The position numbers and the translations under genes are program-made. This document shows positions 30,293 through 38,872 of a stretch of 64,000 nt of DNA, one piece after another. The stretch is from assembly GCA_964501275.1 (NCBI GenBank), contig CAZCSP010000019.1, positions 7,589 to 71,588 on the forward strand. The letters are read 5' to 3'. This DNA is from 55-13 sp964501275 (GTDB lineage: Bacteria; Armatimonadota; Fimbriimonadia; Fimbriimonadales; Fimbriimonadaceae). Under the pieces are notes generated by a model. That model had not been told where the DNA came from. It did no database searches and was given only the letters and a program-made list of their open reading frames with translations. Every line of letters starts with the position of its first letter. Position 1 is the stretch's first letter.

Positions 30293-31552
30293 CTACCGCA
30301 CCCCTTCCAAACCCCGCCGATACGCCCAGCCATATACTGCCGCAAGCAAAACCAACCCGCTTCCCACCTGCAACGCGATCGGCAAACCCACCTTCTGCGC
30401 CAGATACCCAAACCCAAAGATGCCGAAAGGCGCGGCACCAGTGAGGGCCCAGATGTGCATTGAGATCACCCGACCCCGCAGACGCTCGGGCGACAAAGTC
30501 TGAAACAGCGTGTTGCAGGTGTTGAACAGGGCCACGGACGACATGCCGAGCAGGGCGAAGATGGCGTAGGACAGCCACGCCGAATAGGAGAACGAGAGGA
30601 TCAGCAACAGGACTCCGACCAGGGTCACGCTCGACTTCACCAGGACGGCCTTGATCTGTTTGTCGATGAGCATGGTGATGGCGACCAGGGCCAGGGCGGA
30701 GCCCAAACCCACGGCAAAGTACGCCTCGCCCAACTGCTCCCCGCGCCCCAGCATCTCCTCCGCGATGGCCGGGATCTGGACCAGATAGAACAGGCCGAAC
30801 ACCGACACGCTGGACTCCAGGATCAGCAGGGTTCGCAGGCGGATGTCGCGGAACGTGTACAAGGCCCCCTCCACCACCAGGTCCCAGATCGGCTGGGGCT
30901 CCCGCGAGGTGGCGCTGAGGTCGGCGCGGATGGCGAGGGCGGCAAAGATGAGCGCAGAGAAGCTGAGCCCGTTCACCAGATAGCAGGCTTCGGGGCCAAA
31001 GGCGGTGAGTAAGAGCCCGCCAATCGCCGACCCCAAGGGCCGCGCCATGTTGAAGGTGAGCCCGTTGATCGGGATGGCGATCGCCAAGTCCTCCGGCGGC
31101 ACCACCCGACTGGTGATGGACTGCCGCGTGGGCATCTCGATCGCCGACACGCACCCCGTGACCAGCGCGACCACCAGGATGTGCCAATACTGGACAAAGC
31201 CAAAGTAAGTGGCCGCCGCCAGGAACAGCGCGGAGGCGGAGTAGACCGACTGGGCGATCACCAGCAGGGTGCGCTTGTTGAGGGTATCCACCAGCGACCC
31301 GGCGAAGATGCCAAAGAAGGTGACCGGCAACATCCCCAGAGTCGCCACCAGCGCCAGAAGGACCTTGCTCCCCGTGAGCTGGTAAACCAGGAACCCCTGC
31401 GCAACATTCTGCACCCAAGACCCACAGAAGGAAAAGAATGCCCCCACCCACAAAAGCCGAAAATCCCGATGCCGAAAGACTCGCTTCAGCTTATTGGTCG
31501 GTGGGGCAGTCTGCAACTCAGTCTCTGGGATGGTCGCAGACTGGTCCGACAT
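30293..31552 (-). CDS. MFS transporter (MFS_3, putative exporter)
   Basis: 419 residues with about 12 hydrophobic helices. 'FRHRDFRLLWVGAFFSFCGS', 'VQNVAQGFLVYQLTGSKVLL' and 'GSLVDTLNKRTLLVIAQ' are the usual N-terminal signatures of the MFS_3 group, which includes enterobactin and macrolide exporters. The substrate is not predictable. Single-gene unit; CATACT lies five bases before the ATG. Confidence 0.92.
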   Translation of the reverse strand: MSDQSATIPETELQTAPPTNKLKRVFRHRDFRLLWVGAFFSFCGSWVQNVAQGFLVYQLTGSKVLLALVATLGMLPVTFFGIFAGSLVDTLNKRTLLVIAQSVYSASALFLAAATYFGFVQYWHILVVALVTGCVSAIEMPTRQSITSRVVPPEDLAIAIPINGLTFNMARPLGSAIGGLLLTAFGPEACYLVNGLSFSALIFAALAIRADLSATSREPQPIWDLVVEGALYTFRDIRLRTLLILESSVSVFGLFYLVQIPAIAEEMLGRGEQLGEAYFAVGLGSALALVAITMLIDKQIKAVLVKSSVTLVGVLLLILSFSYSAWLSYAIFALLGMSSVALFNTCNTLFQTLSPERLRGRVISMHIWALTGAAPFGIFGFGYLAQKVGLPIALQVGSGLVLLAAVYGWAYRRGLEGVR

Positions 31553-31584
31553 AGCCTAGTATGTCCCAGGCTGGAGGCGGAACC

Positions 31585-31657
31585 AGGGACCACAGAGCCC
31601 GGGTAAGAAAACCCGGGCCACGGAGACCCGGACCTGGAGGTCCAGGCTACGGGGCGA
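31585..31657. repeat. palindromic elements at the end of the phage-like gene
   Basis: Two palindromes: CCCGGG-containing (GCCCGGGTAAGAAAACCCGGGC, 31594-31615) and GGACCTGGAGGTCC (31630-31643). The second extends over the stop codon of the gene ending at 31647. The GGACCTCCAGGTCC core also occurs near 16738. Confidence 0.75.
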
Positions 31658-32369
31658 CCAACACCTTCCCAATCTGCGCCAACCCCGTATCCTGCCCCGT
31701 CTCCAAATTCACAAACCGATAGGCGCAGGCATACCAGCCAGGCTGGGCCGGGACTTCGACACTGAGCGACCCATCGGCGAATACATGGAACTTCTGGCTT
31801 CGATACTTATCCAAATAAGCCTTCCGATTCCGCCCGGCCAGGGGTTGGAGAAGGAGTTCCGTCACCACCCCCTCGCCGTTGGGCCGGTTCGCCGTGAAGG
31901 TGATGACCGACTCCCCCTCCTCCAAGTGGTTCGTCTTGGAGGAGGGGGCCGGGGGGAGGAGGTGCCGCAAGGCCGTTTCCACCGTCACCGAAACATTGTC
32001 CCCAAAAAACGGATTCGTCGGAGGCGAGGCGGGCGGCGGAGCGGCCGGGTCGATCTGTTGAAGCTTGACGTACAAAGCCGTAAACAAATTCATCGGCCGA
32101 GGCGCCCGCCACTGCCCCGTAGCCGGATTCCTCTGCGCCAAACTCTGCGCATAATCCTCCCAAAGCTCCACCTGCTCTGGCTCCATATTGGACCAGGCTT
32201 GGGTTGCGCGGGCAAGGCGTTGCCGAGCAAAAACCTGGACCGCTGTGCAAGGGTTATGCGGCACCACCCGGTCCCGAACCACCACCCCACCCTCGGTCAG
32301 CACGAACACCGTACTTCCAGACTTCCCACTCAAGGCCCCCGCAAAGGCTCCCACTGTCATTTCCGCCAT
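31647..32369 (-). CDS. phage-like structural-type protein, paralogue 1
   Basis: 240 residues from ATG 32369 ('MAEMTVGAFAGALSGKSGST'). The N-terminal 'SGKSGSTVFVLTEGGVVVRD' and 'NPCTAVQVFARQRLARATQAW' pattern resembles a family common in phages and mobile islands (a GKxG...VFxxxxGxxVR...NPxTxAQ motif followed by xxW). The C-terminal third is beta-rich ('KFHVFADGSLSVEVPAQPGW'). It is clearly paralogous to the gene at 34320, facing away from it across an AAA ATPase. Function unknown. The stop codon is supplied by a palindromic repeat. Confidence 0.75.
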   Translation of the reverse strand: MAEMTVGAFAGALSGKSGSTVFVLTEGGVVVRDRVVPHNPCTAVQVFARQRLARATQAWSNMEPEQVELWEDYAQSLAQRNPATGQWRAPRPMNLFTALYVKLQQIDPAAPPPASPPTNPFFGDNVSVTVETALRHLLPPAPSSKTNHLEEGESVITFTANRPNGEGVVTELLLQPLAGRNRKAYLDKYRSQKFHVFADGSLSVEVPAQPGWYACAYRFVNLETGQDTGLAQIGKVLVAP

Positions 32370-32419
32370 ACTTCTTGCATCGGTATACCGGCACACATTC
32401 CTCAGCCCTACCCCATGTG

Positions 32420-32518
32420 ACCGACTGCCATAACAGTCGGTGAACAGTAGGAGAACAGTCGGTCAACAGTCGGCAATTGGGCAGTGAGCCGACTGTGAAC
32501 TGCCGGTCCTCTAACCAA
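32420..32518. repeat. AACAGTCGG short-unit block
   Basis: ACAGTCGGTGAACAGTAGG, GAACAGTCGGTC, AACAGTCGGC in tandem, flanked by CCGACTGCCATAAC on the left and GCCGACTGTGAACTGCC on the right. Confidence 0.75.
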
Positions 32519-32591
32519 CCTAACGCTTATCCATGTAACCTGTCATCTGTCCCACCTTTTGTTAATAGTGTATAAAACACTGTAGACAACC

Positions 32592-32619
32592 TTGCCTTGC
32601 CATCAAGTTATGCTACGAT
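32592..32619 (+). promoter_or_regulatory. promoter of the AAA ATPase gene
   Basis: TTGCCT (32592-32597) and TACGAT (32614-32619) are 16 bases apart. The ATG follows seven bases after the -10 box, without a ribosome site, again a leaderless layout. Confidence 0.5.
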
Positions 32620-32626
32620 TCCTTAC

Positions 32627-33847
32627 ATGAACATTAATAGTGCGATGGATAACGTCCGAAGGAACTTTACACCCGGAGGTCCCATAAAGAACTTTGACCG
32701 ATTTAAAGGCCGAACGGATGAGCTGCAGACCCTAATTTCTGTTTGTGGAAACGTAGGACAACATGCGATTATCTTTGGCGACCGAAGTATCGGTAAGACA
32801 TCGCTAGCCTATGCTGCTGCCGACCTATCGTGCAAGAGATTCGAAGGCCTAGAGATGGTTCGTGTGGCTTGTGATGCTGAGTCCACTTTTCTTGATGTGG
32901 CGGATCGCATCTGCGAGAAACTTGCCATAGAGTCTAATGTCCCTGAAAAAACCAACTCTACCAAGTCGGAGAAGGGCGGCGGCATTAAGGCTGTCGTCGA
33001 TGTAGCTGGGAAGAAAGAGGTCTCCGAATCTACCAAGTCAGTAGCTGGTGAAATTCCGATGTCGCCAAGCAGACTTGCAGATTTGATTGGGGAGCGTAAG
33101 TGCCTTATTCTCGTTGACGAGTATGACCTCATTTCCGGGCATGAAGATCGAAAGAGGTTTGCTCAATTCTTGAAGGCGCTAAGCGATCAGTCCGAGAGTG
33201 TCACTGTGTTTCTTACTGGCATTGGCAGAAACGTGAACCAGTTGATGCATGGCCATGAGTCCCTGGTCAGAAACTTGAAACAGGTTAGAGTTTCCAGGAT
33301 GAAAGACGAGGAAATCCACTCAATCATCACTTATGGGCTTGCTCAATGTGATCTGTTGATGGATGAGTCAGTTAAAACTTCCATTACTCACTTAGCTGGG
33401 GGTATGCCCTACTTCGCACATCTACTAGCTGGCCGAGCCGCTGAGAATGCAATCAACAAAAAATCATCTAAGATTGAGGATTCTCACTTTGTGAAAGCAG
33501 TATCTTCACTTCAAACTGATACAGAAATCAGACTTCTCGGTGAGTGGCGATCAGCCATTAACATTCCTCACCAAGGCACAGATGGTCAAAGAGTTAGAAT
33601 CCTTGGAGCAGCCGCAAAGCGAGTAGTCCTAAGCCAAAATGGTGATTTCTCGCCAGTCGAGATTATTGACTACGTTGTACAAAACTACACCAGAAGTGAT
33701 CTTGAGCAACTCAAGCAAATTATAAGGGAACTTAGCCGAGGGCAGGATTCTATTCTGAGAGATGAAGGTGATGGATATTATCGATTCGAGAATCCACTGA
33801 TGCCACAGTTTATTAAGGTTCTCCGCTACGGAGAACCTGAAAAATAG
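32627..33847 (+). CDS. AAA ATPase with C-terminal winged-helix-like region, horizontally acquired
   Basis: 406 residues from ATG 32627. 'FDRFKGRTDELQTLISVCGN' leads to Walker A 'IIFGDRSIGKTS' (about 48-59), Walker B 'KCLILVDEYDLISG' (about 160-172), a sensor-like 'SVTVFLTGIGRNVNQL', and 'GGMPYFAHLLAGRAAE'. This is the Orc1/Cdc6-like or STAND-like layout of free-standing bacterial ATPases. The last 90 residues ('FSPVEIIDYVVQNYTRSDLE', 'FENPLMPQFIKVLRYGE') look like a winged helix. Codon use is A+T-rich (about 45% G+C in one 60-base line I counted) unlike its neighbours. No effector domain is fused. A defence or plasmid-maintenance role is conceivable but unproven. Confidence 0.85.
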   Translation: MNINSAMDNVRRNFTPGGPIKNFDRFKGRTDELQTLISVCGNVGQHAIIFGDRSIGKTSLAYAAADLSCKRFEGLEMVRVACDAESTFLDVADRICEKLAIESNVPEKTNSTKSEKGGGIKAVVDVAGKKEVSESTKSVAGEIPMSPSRLADLIGERKCLILVDEYDLISGHEDRKRFAQFLKALSDQSESVTVFLTGIGRNVNQLMHGHESLVRNLKQVRVSRMKDEEIHSIITYGLAQCDLLMDESVKTSITHLAGGMPYFAHLLAGRAAENAINKKSSKIEDSHFVKAVSSLQTDTEIRLLGEWRSAINIPHQGTDGQRVRILGAAAKRVVLSQNGDFSPVEIIDYVVQNYTRSDLEQLKQIIRELSRGQDSILRDEGDGYYRFENPLMPQFIKVLRYGEPEK

Positions 33848-34319
33848 ACATCCTTTTTCTCCAGCTATTGAGAGCCCATTCGCCGTGGCTATCTCCGCTC
33901 TCACCTATTATTCAAATTTGCGGAGCATTATGCATCTAAGAGCATGGCAGGGGATGTTGAGTAGATTCGGGAAAGCGTCTATTCTCTCTTTTACTTAGTG
34001 CTTGTGTTGCTGGCAGTGCGACCCCCAACATCCATGGATGCACTTTAAGGAAAGGGTTTCCATATGTCTGCGATACTGCGTTAAAGCAACGAAGTCTGGT
34101 CTGCTTCTGCCCTTCGGCTAGAGAATCGCATGTTAAGTACGGAACTCGGAGATCAAGCAGACGGGTTGATGGATTGAGGCCTCTATTTCTAAGCGAGTGC
34201 CCTATTATTTGTTTAAAACAAGAAGGGTAAAGAATTCAAAGTGCATTGCCAATAACATTCCTAACCAGAGCCGGGAAGGTGCATTTGATGTGCTAGGGCT
34301 CAAGGAGGATGAGAGCAGT
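33848..34319. other. 472-bp gene-free, A+T-richer region after the ATPase
   Basis: No convincing reading frame. Small hairpins are possible, for example GAGAGCCCATTCGCC with GGCTATCTCCGCTCTC nearby, and CTTCTGCCCTTCGG. The frame before the 34320 gene is open through 41 codons, but its composition is not protein-like and a good ribosome site sits at 34302-34308. It might encode a structured RNA belonging to the ATPase island; nothing is recognised. Confidence 0.4.
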
Positions 34320-35024
34320 ATGGCTCTATTCAAACTAGGCGCGTTTGCCGAGTCGCTCAGTGGGAAGAGCGGGAATACCGTGTTTGTGCGAACGAAGGCG
34401 GGGACCGTGGTACGGGATTTTGTGATCCCCACCAATCCCGACACCGCCGCCCAACAGGGTGTGCGGAGCTACTTTGGCCTCGCCACAACCGCCTTTCGCA
34501 ACATGACCAGCTCCCAGGTGCAGACCTGGAACAACTATGCCAGCCAGTTCACAACCCGGACCCGCGCCGGGAAACTGCGCAAGCGAACGGGAATCAATGT
34601 ATTCACCGCTCTGACGACCAAATTCCTGCAGGTCACCCCGACCGGCACCATTCCTCTGACCCCGCCTACCTCCGCCTTTGCCGGAGAGACGATCACGCTA
34701 ACCGTGACGCCGGGCGACGGCCAACTACAGTTCACCGCCAGCGGTCCCAATACCTCGGGCGTGAAGACGGAGATTCTGTTCCAGCGCCTTGCGGCTCCCA
34801 ACCGGAAGCCGGAGCGGGGCGCTTATCGTCACAAGCAGTTTGTGACCTTTGCCTCGGGTTCACTGAGTGTGAGCATCGTGACGGAACCCGGCTATTGGGC
34901 GACGGCCTACCGATTCGTGAAGACGGCAACCGGACAGGCATCGGACCTGATTCCCCTCCCCGTCCAAACCATGGCCTTTGCCGTGGTGGCCGGTGGGGCG
35001 GACAAGCAGAAGAAAGCCGCCTAA
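34320..35024 (+). CDS. phage-like structural-type protein, paralogue 2
   Basis: 234 residues from ATG 34320, preceded by AAGGAGG 11 bases upstream. 'LGAFAESLSGKSGNTVFVRT', 'GTVVRDFVIPTNPDTAAQQG' and 'TSSQVQTWNNYASQF' show the same family pattern as the gene ending at 31647, and the C-terminal part aligns too ('KQFVTFASGSLSVSIVTEPG'). The two copies flank the AAA ATPase in divergent orientation. A bidirectional terminator follows. Function unknown; virion association is inferred only from resemblance. Confidence 0.75.
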   Translation: MALFKLGAFAESLSGKSGNTVFVRTKAGTVVRDFVIPTNPDTAAQQGVRSYFGLATTAFRNMTSSQVQTWNNYASQFTTRTRAGKLRKRTGINVFTALTTKFLQVTPTGTIPLTPPTSAFAGETITLTVTPGDGQLQFTASGPNTSGVKTEILFQRLAAPNRKPERGAYRHKQFVTFASGSLSVSIVTEPGYWATAYRFVKTATGQASDLIPLPVQTMAFAVVAGGADKQKKAA

Positions 35025-35048
35025 CTACCCTGAAGAAGAGAGAAGACG

Positions 35049-35079
35049 CCATCCGCGAAGCTTGTGGGTTCGCGGATGG
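35049..35079. terminator. bidirectional terminator
   Basis: CCATCCGCGAA and TTCGCGGATGG form a perfect 11-bp stem with a 9-nt loop, followed by a T-rich run on the + side and a C/T-rich run on the minus side. It separates the phage-like gene and the E2 gene, which converge. Confidence 0.85.
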
Positions 35080-35085
35080 ATTTCT

Positions 35086-36372
35086 TTATTTGAAGAAGTC
35101 GAAGTTCTTCAGCCGATCCCTTACCGCCGCCAGGAACTGGCCGGCGACGATGCCGTCGATGATGCGGTGGTCGTAGGTGAGGACGAGGTTCATGATGGAG
35201 CGGATGGCGATCATGTCGTCGATGATCACGGGCTGTTTGCGGATGGCGTAGGCGCCGAGGATGCCGGCCTGGGGGGCGTTGATCATGGGGGTGCCGAAGA
35301 GCGCGCCGTAGGTTCCGGGGTTGGTGAGGGTGAAGGTGCCGCCTTGGACGTCGGCGGGCTTGAGAGTGTTGCCCCGCGCGGCCTTGGCAATGCCGTCCAG
35401 GTCGCGGGCGATCTCGATCAGGCTCTTCTTGTGGCAGTCCCGGATGACGGGGACGATCAGCCCATCCTGCCCCTTTGCGCCCAGGGCAACGGCGACTCCG
35501 ATGTGGACGGCGTTGTTCTTGACCACCTGGAAGTCCTCGCGGAGGCTGGAGTTGACGATCGGGTGCTCCAATAGGCTCTCGGCGAGGGCCTTGATGAAGA
35601 ACGGCGTGTAGGTGAGCTTGACCCCGTACTGCTCCAGGAAGGCGTCCTTGTTGCGCTCCCGGAAGGCGACCATCGCGGTGACGTCGCACTCGGTGATGGT
35701 GGTGACCGTGGGGATCGCGGCGCTCTTCACCATGTGCTCGGCGATCATCTTGCGCATGCCGACCAGCGGATAAGTCTCCTGGTCGGGACCGGCGGTCGTC
35801 GGCGTTGCGCTTGAGGTTTTAGGTTCTAGGCTTGGGGTGGGGCTTTGGGTTTTGGGCTTGGCACCTCCGGCAAGGTAGGCCTCTACGTCCTTCTTGGTGA
35901 CCCTGCCGCCGCTCCCCGTCCCCGCGATGCCTTCCAGATCGGCGTCGCTCAGACCGTTGGCCTTGGCGATGCTTCGGACGACTGGCGTGTACCAGCGGCG
36001 CTCGCCGTCGGTACGGGGCGTTAGGCTTTGGGTGGTGGGGGTTGGGGTTTCCGCTTTGGGCGTTGGGCTTTCGGCTTTCGGGGCTTCGATCTTGGGTGCG
36101 GGGTCGGTGGGGGTGGCGACGCCGTTGGCCGTGGCCCCTTCCTCGATCAACCCCATCGCATGGAAGACCTCGACCTGTTCGCCTTCTTGGATCAGAATCT
36201 GAGTCAGGACGCCGCTGGCGGGAGCGCCAAGCTCGGTGTTCACCTTGTCGGTCATGATCTCCACGACCGGCTCGTCCTCTTTTACGAATTCACCCACTTT
36301 CTTGAGCCAACGGCTCACCGTGCCTTCGTGTACGGACTCGCCCAACTCGGGCATCAAGATCTCGACTGCCAT
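35086..36372 (-). CDS. 2-oxo acid dehydrogenase E2 subunit (dihydrolipoamide acyltransferase)
   Basis: 428 residues. Lipoyl domain with the modified Lys in 'EIMTDKVNTE' (Lys43), peripheral-subunit-binding domain (about 127-167, 'YTPVVRSIAKANGLSDADLE'), and catalytic domain ending with 'YDHRIIDG' (active-site His and Asp). It transfers acyl groups from lipoamide to CoA; sequence alone does not tell pyruvate, 2-oxoglutarate or branched-chain type. E1 and E3 genes are not adjacent. Both flexible linkers ('KAESPTPKAETPTPTTQSLT'; 'KPKTQSPTPSLEPKTSSATP') are encoded by short-unit repeats. A TAAACT box ends seven bases before the ATG. Confidence 0.93.
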   Translation of the reverse strand: MAVEILMPELGESVHEGTVSRWLKKVGEFVKEDEPVVEIMTDKVNTELGAPASGVLTQILIQEGEQVEVFHAMGLIEEGATANGVATPTDPAPKIEAPKAESPTPKAETPTPTTQSLTPRTDGERRWYTPVVRSIAKANGLSDADLEGIAGTGSGGRVTKKDVEAYLAGGAKPKTQSPTPSLEPKTSSATPTTAGPDQETYPLVGMRKMIAEHMVKSAAIPTVTTITECDVTAMVAFRERNKDAFLEQYGVKLTYTPFFIKALAESLLEHPIVNSSLREDFQVVKNNAVHIGVAVALGAKGQDGLIVPVIRDCHKKSLIEIARDLDGIAKAARGNTLKPADVQGGTFTLTNPGTYGALFGTPMINAPQAGILGAYAIRKQPVIIDDMIAIRSIMNLVLTYDHRIIDGIVAGQFLAAVRDRLKNFDFFK

Positions 36373-36385
36373 GAGGCGTAGTTTA
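36373..36385 (-). promoter_or_regulatory. -10 box of the E2 gene
   Basis: TAAACT (36385-36380, minus strand), then seven bases and the ATG. This is the same hexamer and spacing as for the genes at 6764, 37490 and 24381. Confidence 0.55.
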
Positions 36386-36539
36386 CCGGGCGGCGGGCGG
36401 TTTTAGGTTGCAGGGGTTGGGCCTGGAGCTTTATCGGCGGGGATTAAGGGGAGGGACTTGCAAAAGAATCGTAGTGAGCCTAGTTGGGGTAGTTGCGACG
36501 CGAGCCCCTTCGGGTGGGCTCGGATCGTGAATCTTGCAC

Positions 36540-36627
36540 GTTCCACAAGGAACATGGACAGATAGTTCCTGAAAACTGACCAACAATGCAAATCAGGTAT
36601 TTTTAAGGTCTTGGCAAGGTCCTTGCT
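36540..36627 (+). promoter_or_regulatory. sigma-54 promoter of the PEP-CTERM gene with possible upstream activator site
   Basis: TGGCAAGGTCCTTGCT (36612-36627) matches the -24/-12 consensus TGGCAC-N5-TTGCW with one change and the correct spacing. About 60-70 bases upstream is the palindrome GTTCC-ACAA-GGAAC (36540-36553), a possible activator site. TACAAT at 36632 could be a competing -10 box. Confidence 0.65.
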
Positions 36628-36700
36628 GTGTTACAATGCAGTACTAGACCCTATGAAACAGGGCTAGCTCCCTTTTTTGGAGAGGGATGAGGATTATCTT

Positions 36701-37258
36701 ATGAAATTTAATAGCATTAGCATGGCCCGCTTCACTGTACTGGCAGTTGCTGGCGCAGCTCTTCTCGGCGTTTCCGCTACCGCATCGGCGAGTGGCTTTA
36801 CTGGATTCTACGATCATTCGAATTGGAATTGGACCGAACTCGGTACGGGTACTGGCGCGCTGACTGAATTCGATGCCGACCATGTAGTGATTACAGGTGG
36901 CGACGCGGGCGCTGACAGCGACAGCTACTACTGGATCACCGCTGCCGCTGATGGCATTTTCAGCTTCGATTGGCTTTACAATTCTGTGGATGAGCCAGGC
37001 TACGACGGTGCTTTCTATGTTCACGGATCGAGCCTGAGCGACTGGGTCTTCTTGTCGACCACTGACGGAGAGTCGGGCAATATAAGCATTTCGGTGCTGG
37101 CTGGTGACGTCATCGGCTTTAACATATACTCTGAAGATGGCGTTTTCGGTCCTGGTATTTTGACCGTTACCAACTTCTCTGCACCGGTTCCCGAGCCCGC
37201 GACCATGGCCGCTCTTGGACTTGGCGTTGCCGCTCTGCTTCGCCGCCGACGCAAGTAA
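36701..37258 (+). CDS. PEP-CTERM sorted secreted protein
   Basis: 185 residues from ATG 36701 with GAGG upstream. Signal peptide about 1-31 ('LAVAGAALLGVSATASAS'), a Gly/Asp/Ser-rich body, and a C-terminal 'VPEPATMAALGLGVAALLRR' sorting signal: the PEP motif, a hydrophobic helix and an Arg cluster. Exosortase cleaves such tails to anchor or export the protein, usually with exopolysaccharide production. No exosortase is in this window. Transcription appears sigma-54 dependent, as known for PEP-CTERM systems with PrsK/PrsR. A strong terminator follows. Confidence 0.93.
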   Translation: MKFNSISMARFTVLAVAGAALLGVSATASASGFTGFYDHSNWNWTELGTGTGALTEFDADHVVITGGDAGADSDSYYWITAAADGIFSFDWLYNSVDEPGYDGAFYVHGSSLSDWVFLSTTDGESGNISISVLAGDVIGFNIYSEDGVFGPGILTVTNFSAPVPEPATMAALGLGVAALLRRRRK

Positions 37259-37310
37259 GTTCGGTTCGCTCTCCACTATTCTCCACGCAGGGTGAATAGA
37301 GAGGGGAGAG

Positions 37311-37349
37311 AAGAACGGGTCCAGCTTTCTTAAAGCTGGACCCGTTCTT
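37311..37349. terminator. strong terminator with perfect 18-bp stem
   Basis: AAGAACGGGTCCAGCTTT and its exact complement around a CTT loop; the arm ends in TTCTTGTGTT on the + side. It lies 53 bases after the PEP-CTERM stop. Confidence 0.85.
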
Positions 37350-37489
37350 GTGTTACGTGAGGAGTAGCTTCACAACCTACTCAAGATGACGCCGTTCTGA
37401 AGAAAGAGCGAATCTACACACAAGCTCTCAGACGGGTTTCATGTGCTTAATCAATGGAACGATGAGCCAAGCAAGTAAACTTCGCCCTC

Positions 37490-38869
37490 ATGTCCCAAAC
37501 CATCGGCTTCTATGGCGCGGCCCAGACGGTTACTGGATCGAAGCATCTTCTCACTCTCAACGGCAAGCAAATCCTCGTGGACTGCGGCATCTTTCAGGGG
37601 AGCCGTGAATTGCGGGATCGGAACTGGCAGCCGTTCCCCTTCTCCTCGACCGACCTCGACGCCGTCGTCGTCACCCACGCCCACTTGGACCATATCGGCA
37701 TGATCCCCAAACTGGTGAAAGAGGGCTATCAGGGGCCGATCTACTGCACTCGGGCCACTTTAGGCCTCGCGAAGATCAGCCTTCCCGACTCAGGACGGCT
37801 CCAAGAGGAGGAGGCCAGGTTCGCCAACAAGCACGGTACTCGGCATAGCCCCGCGTTGCCCCTGTACACCGAACAGGACGCCTATGCTTGTCTGAAGCGG
37901 TTCGTGGCCATGCCCTACTGGGATTTCCAACCTCTGCCGGGAGGCGGGACTTTCCGATTCATGCCGGCTGGGCACATCCTGGGATCGGCTTTCGCCGAGA
38001 TCTATTTCGATAACGGCGAGCGGATTCTAATGGGCGGCGACCTGGGCCGATTCAATACGCCGATCATCAAGGACCCGACCTATGTTGACTGGGCGGAGTA
38101 TTTGGTGGTGGAGAGCACCTATGGCAACCGCACCCATGCCAATGAGAACACCATGGATCGGCTGGAGGAGATTCTGAACGAGTCGTACCAGTCAGGCGGA
38201 GCGGTTCTTATTCCCAGTTTCTCTATCGGCCGAACCCAGGAAGTGCTGTACTACCTGCGCGAACTCCAGGACGCGAACAGGATGCCGCGGATTCCAATCT
38301 TCATCGACAGTCCGATGGCGGTCAGTGCGACTCGGCTGTATGCCGACGCCAAAGAGGAGCACGATCAGGATATGAAGATCGCGATCTCGGAGAACGCCAG
38401 TTCTCTTGAGCCGCACCTGCTCTACCTGGTTCGGGATCGGGAGCAGTCGAAGGCGTTGAACAAGCAAACGGGGCCGATGGTGATCATCGCGGGGTCGGGA
38501 ATGGCAAACGGGGGACGCATCGTCCACCACCTGAAATATCGACTGGGCAATCCTTCGACCCAAGTCGTCTTTACCGGCTACCAGGGCGAAGGAACCCTGG
38601 GCCGGCGACTTTTGGAGGGCGAGCCAGAGGTTCATATCCACGGGGAAAAGATTCTGGTGAAAGCCCACACGACCAAGCTGAACTCGCTGTCTGCCCACGC
38701 CGACCAGGGTGAGATCATGGACTGGCTTCGCCACTTCAAGACCCCTCCCAAGAAGACCTTCATCGTCCACGGCGAACCGGATGCACAGGAGGCTCTGCTG
38801 GCAAAGATTCAGGCGGAGTTGGGTTGGGAGGCGGTGATCCCGAAGCAGGGGGAGACGTTCGAGTTGTAG
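37490..38869 (+). CDS. metallo-beta-lactamase fold, beta-CASP RNA-processing nuclease
   Basis: 459 residues; TAAACT ends eight bases before the ATG. Motif 1 'ILVDCGIFQGS', motif 2 'VVTHAHLDHIGMIPKLV' (HxHxDH), motif 3 His in 'PAGHILGSAF', motif 4 Asp in 'MGGDLGRF', then the beta-CASP insertion ('VESTYGNRTH', 'IFIDSPMAVSAT') and the final 'LSAHADQGEIMDWL' plus 'FIVHGEPDA'. This is the YSH1/CPSF-like group (COG1236), which in bacteria are probable RNA endo- or exonucleases. Complete and free-standing. Confidence 0.94.
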   Translation: MSQTIGFYGAAQTVTGSKHLLTLNGKQILVDCGIFQGSRELRDRNWQPFPFSSTDLDAVVVTHAHLDHIGMIPKLVKEGYQGPIYCTRATLGLAKISLPDSGRLQEEEARFANKHGTRHSPALPLYTEQDAYACLKRFVAMPYWDFQPLPGGGTFRFMPAGHILGSAFAEIYFDNGERILMGGDLGRFNTPIIKDPTYVDWAEYLVVESTYGNRTHANENTMDRLEEILNESYQSGGAVLIPSFSIGRTQEVLYYLRELQDANRMPRIPIFIDSPMAVSATRLYADAKEEHDQDMKIAISENASSLEPHLLYLVRDREQSKALNKQTGPMVIIAGSGMANGGRIVHHLKYRLGNPSTQVVFTGYQGEGTLGRRLLEGEPEVHIHGEKILVKAHTTKLNSLSAHADQGEIMDWLRHFKTPPKKTFIVHGEPDAQEALLAKIQAELGWEAVIPKQGETFEL

Positions 38870-38872
38870 GGG

